NCBI GenBank assembly: GCA_023434855.1
Contig: JAEYSJ010000251.1
Coordinates: 1-13,212 of the forward strand
Origin: Bacillota bacterium
GTDB lineage: Bacteria; Bacillota_C; Negativicutes; JAEYSJ01
Direction of reading: 5' to 3'
DNA: 13,212 bases
Shown: positions 12,581 through 13,212 of the stretch, one piece after another
Layout: each line of letters opens with the position of its first letter
Position numbering within the stretch: the first letter of the stretch is position 1
The notes under the pieces: generated by a model
Databases searched by the model: none
What the model was told of the DNA's origin: nothing
The model's input: the letters and a program-made list of their open reading frames with translations, nothing else
Made by a program: the position numbers and the translations under genes

Positions 12581-12644
12581 AGTGTCTTCAATATGTCTAA
12601 TTTAGTAATTAGGCAAATTTCTCCAAGGATGCCTGGTGAATAAT

Positions 12645-13212
12645 ATGTTAGTAAACATAAATAAAAAAATGGTTATGAAAATTACCTGTTTTATGTTCTG
12701 TCTGATGTTTATTGCGGGGGGCTTGGCCTTTGCCAACGACGCCGGATTGAAAGACAAAAAACAGATACTGGTGCTTAATTCTTATGATGCCGATTACAGC
12801 TGGGTGCAAAATATTCAATCCGGTATTCGTGCGGTACTGGGTGTTAACAAAGACATTAGTTTTTATACCGATTATTTCGATGCCAAACGTAATCTTAGCC
12901 CTGAGTATATCCGGCGGGCATACGACTTTTTCAAATACAAATACAGCAGTAAAAAATTTGATGCGGTTATCGTAACTGATGATGTTGCCTATAATTTTAT
13001 GCTAATGTATGCAAAAGAATTATTTCCCAATACCCCGGTAGTTTTTTGCGGAGTTAATGATTTTGACGAAACTGCTTTAGCCGGACACGACCTATTTACC
13101 GGCGTTGTAGAAGCCATCGATATCCGCAAAACCCTGGAGGTAGCTTTAAAACTGCATCCCTTGACAAAGCACATTGTAGTAATCAATGACAAAACCCCTA
13201 TTGGTGTTACTA
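12645..13212 (+). CDS. Exported ABC-type substrate-binding/sensor protein, N-terminal part
   Basis: This frame runs off the window after 189 codons. Residues 1-30 are a signal peptide (KKMVMKITCF, a hydrophobic core, cleavage near AFA). Next come QILVLNSYDADYSWVQNIQ, GIRAVL, FYTDYFDAKRN and then FDAVIVTDDVAYNFML and PVVFCGVNDFD. These match the periplasmic ABC_sub_bind-type domain (PF04392-like) seen both in free binding proteins and as the sensor part of histidine kinases, diguanylate cyclases and chemoreceptors. Which output, if any, follows is outside the window. The start at 12645 has GGTGA six bases upstream; two in-frame ATGs soon after are alternatives. It follows the ribokinase gene by 64 bases, but a link to ribose uptake is unlikely for this domain type. 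Confidence 0.75.
   Translation, partial: MLVNINKKMVMKITCFMFCLMFIAGGLAFANDAGLKDKKQILVLNSYDADYSWVQNIQSGIRAVLGVNKDISFYTDYFDAKRNLSPEYIRRAYDFFKYKYSSKKFDAVIVTDDVAYNFMLMYAKELFPNTPVVFCGVNDFDETALAGHDLFTGVVEAIDIRKTLEVALKLHPLTKHIVVINDKTPIGVT

Noticed and set aside
1..13212. Search for CRISPR arrays, tRNA or rRNA genes
   Set aside because: No regularly spaced repeats and no tRNA- or rRNA-like segment were seen on reading both strands.

Overview
The window looks like chromosomal DNA of an anaerobic, Gram-positive-related bacterium. The best fit is the Firmicutes/Negativicutes (Sporomusa/Pelosinus-like). This rests on low to medium GC, strong AGGAGG-type ribosome binding sites, several intrinsic terminators, a DUF362 2x[4Fe-4S] protein, an ATC-hydrolase-family protein, and dispersed GGGGAC..TTGTCT half-repeats of the REP/RAYT type. 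The assignment is inference; there is no rRNA or other marker gene here.

Left part (1-3500) is AT-rich and worn. It starts with the 3' end of an IS3-family element and a secreted WG-repeat/TPR protein on the minus strand. An 18-bp inverted repeat and a frameshifted orphan gene follow. Next come two minus-strand genes, an HxlR-type regulator and a 4-oxalocrotonate-tautomerase-family enzyme. Each has its own promoter overlapping a dyad; the tautomerase one is a perfect 32-bp palindrome. Then comes debris: the 5' end of a second DUF362-like gene, two copies of a 26-bp repeat at the edges of broken genes, and a truncated REP-associated tyrosine transposase.

Middle part (3539-7763, plus strand) carries a GNAT acetyltransferase, a DJ-1/PfpI protein, an ATC-hydrolase-like protein, a full DUF362 ferredoxin followed closely by a 73-aa cysteine-containing protein, and a DUF4337 membrane protein. 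Most are separated by hairpins, so they look like single genes or pairs.

Right part (7908-13212) has an overlapping pair that resembles a type IV toxin-antitoxin module (DUF6922-like protein plus AbiEii nucleotidyltransferase). It also has a minus-strand signalling group: a NarL-type regulator whose receiver has Asn in place of the phosphoacceptor Asp, a possible small membrane peptide, and a soluble PAS histidine kinase. The window ends with an unrecognised 95-aa protein, a ribokinase, and the N-terminal part of an exported ABC-type substrate-binding/sensor protein cut by the window edge.

The points most worth following are the Asp-to-Asn receiver with the hydrophobic ORF between it and the kinase, the perfect palindrome at the tautomerase promoter, and the decayed second DUF362 gene with its associated repeats.
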